Below, piece by piece: positions 5,309-5,327 of a stretch of DNA of 5,327 bases. Position 1 is the stretch's first letter, and each line of letters starts with the position of its first letter. The DNA is from an uncultured Bacilli bacterium (lineage in GTDB: Bacteria > Bacillota_I > Bacilli_A > RFN20 > CAG-826): the NCBI GenBank assembly GCA_944342125.1, contig CALVMF010000076.1, forward strand, positions 1-5,327, written 5' to 3'. The notes under the pieces were generated by a model. That model was not told the origin of the DNA. It worked only from the letters and a program-made list of their open reading frames with translations, and searched no databases. Made by a program: the position numbers and the translations under genes.

Positions 5309-5327
5309 ATTCCGGACTAATCGGAAT
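5309..5327 (+). other. Inverted repeat at the window edge, possible terminator stem
   Basis: ATTCCG-GACTAAT-CGGAAT is a perfect 6-bp stem with a 7-nt loop, ending exactly at the window edge, so any T-run cannot be seen. It could be the terminator of the tRNA transcript or of a minus-strand gene further right. The 72 bp between it and the tRNA contain a T6 run (5284-5289) but no convincing hairpin before it and no gene I can support. Confidence 0.3.

Overview
The window is AT-rich DNA with short intergenic gaps, strong AAGGAGG/GGAGGG-type ribosome binding sites and small operons. This points to a low-GC Firmicute or a Mollicutes-related lineage (Acholeplasma/RF39/Izemoplasma-like; the lineage is an inference). 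One gene ends in an in-frame TGA followed directly by the next gene's start, and tryptophan is written TGG. Standard decoding therefore fits better than the Mycoplasma code in which TGA is Trp.

Left part (1-1293, minus strand): a two-gene unit for cell-surface proteins. The promoter-proximal gene (370-1293) encodes a 307-residue protein with one N-terminal membrane anchor. After 8 nt comes a secreted protein with a signal peptide (1-361), cut by the window edge. Neither has a function I can recognise. The divergent plus-strand gene (1444-2055) encodes an Xre-type helix-turn-helix regulator with a four-segment membrane domain. The 150-bp divergent region holds three CTTTT(T)AAG elements and an imperfect dyad, candidates for operators.

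Middle (2056-2409): a small membrane protein gene (2082-2348, minus) with no visible Shine-Dalgarno sequence lies convergent with the regulator. Just upstream of it is a strong intrinsic terminator (2364-2392) that closes the next operon.

Right part (2410-4997, minus strand): a bicistronic operon. The first gene (3822-4997) encodes a 391-residue protein that looks like two Lrp/AsnC units (winged helix plus RAM-like domain) in tandem. The second (2410-3807) encodes a 465-residue NDP-forming acyl-CoA synthetase of alpha-subunit architecture. It has the CoA-binding, ligase and third domains and the phospho-histidine loop, but no ATP-grasp part, and no beta-subunit gene is next to it. The arrangement suggests a ligand-sensing regulator co-transcribed with, and perhaps controlling, a CoA-ester enzyme. 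That link is inference.

Right edge: a divergent tRNA-Leu(CAA) gene with encoded CCA (5150-5236, plus), then about 90 bp without a gene, ending in an inverted repeat cut by the window edge. The best candidate for something new is the pairing of a tandem Lrp-like protein with an alpha-only acyl-CoA synthetase. Second is the surface-protein operon opposite a membrane-bound Xre regulator.
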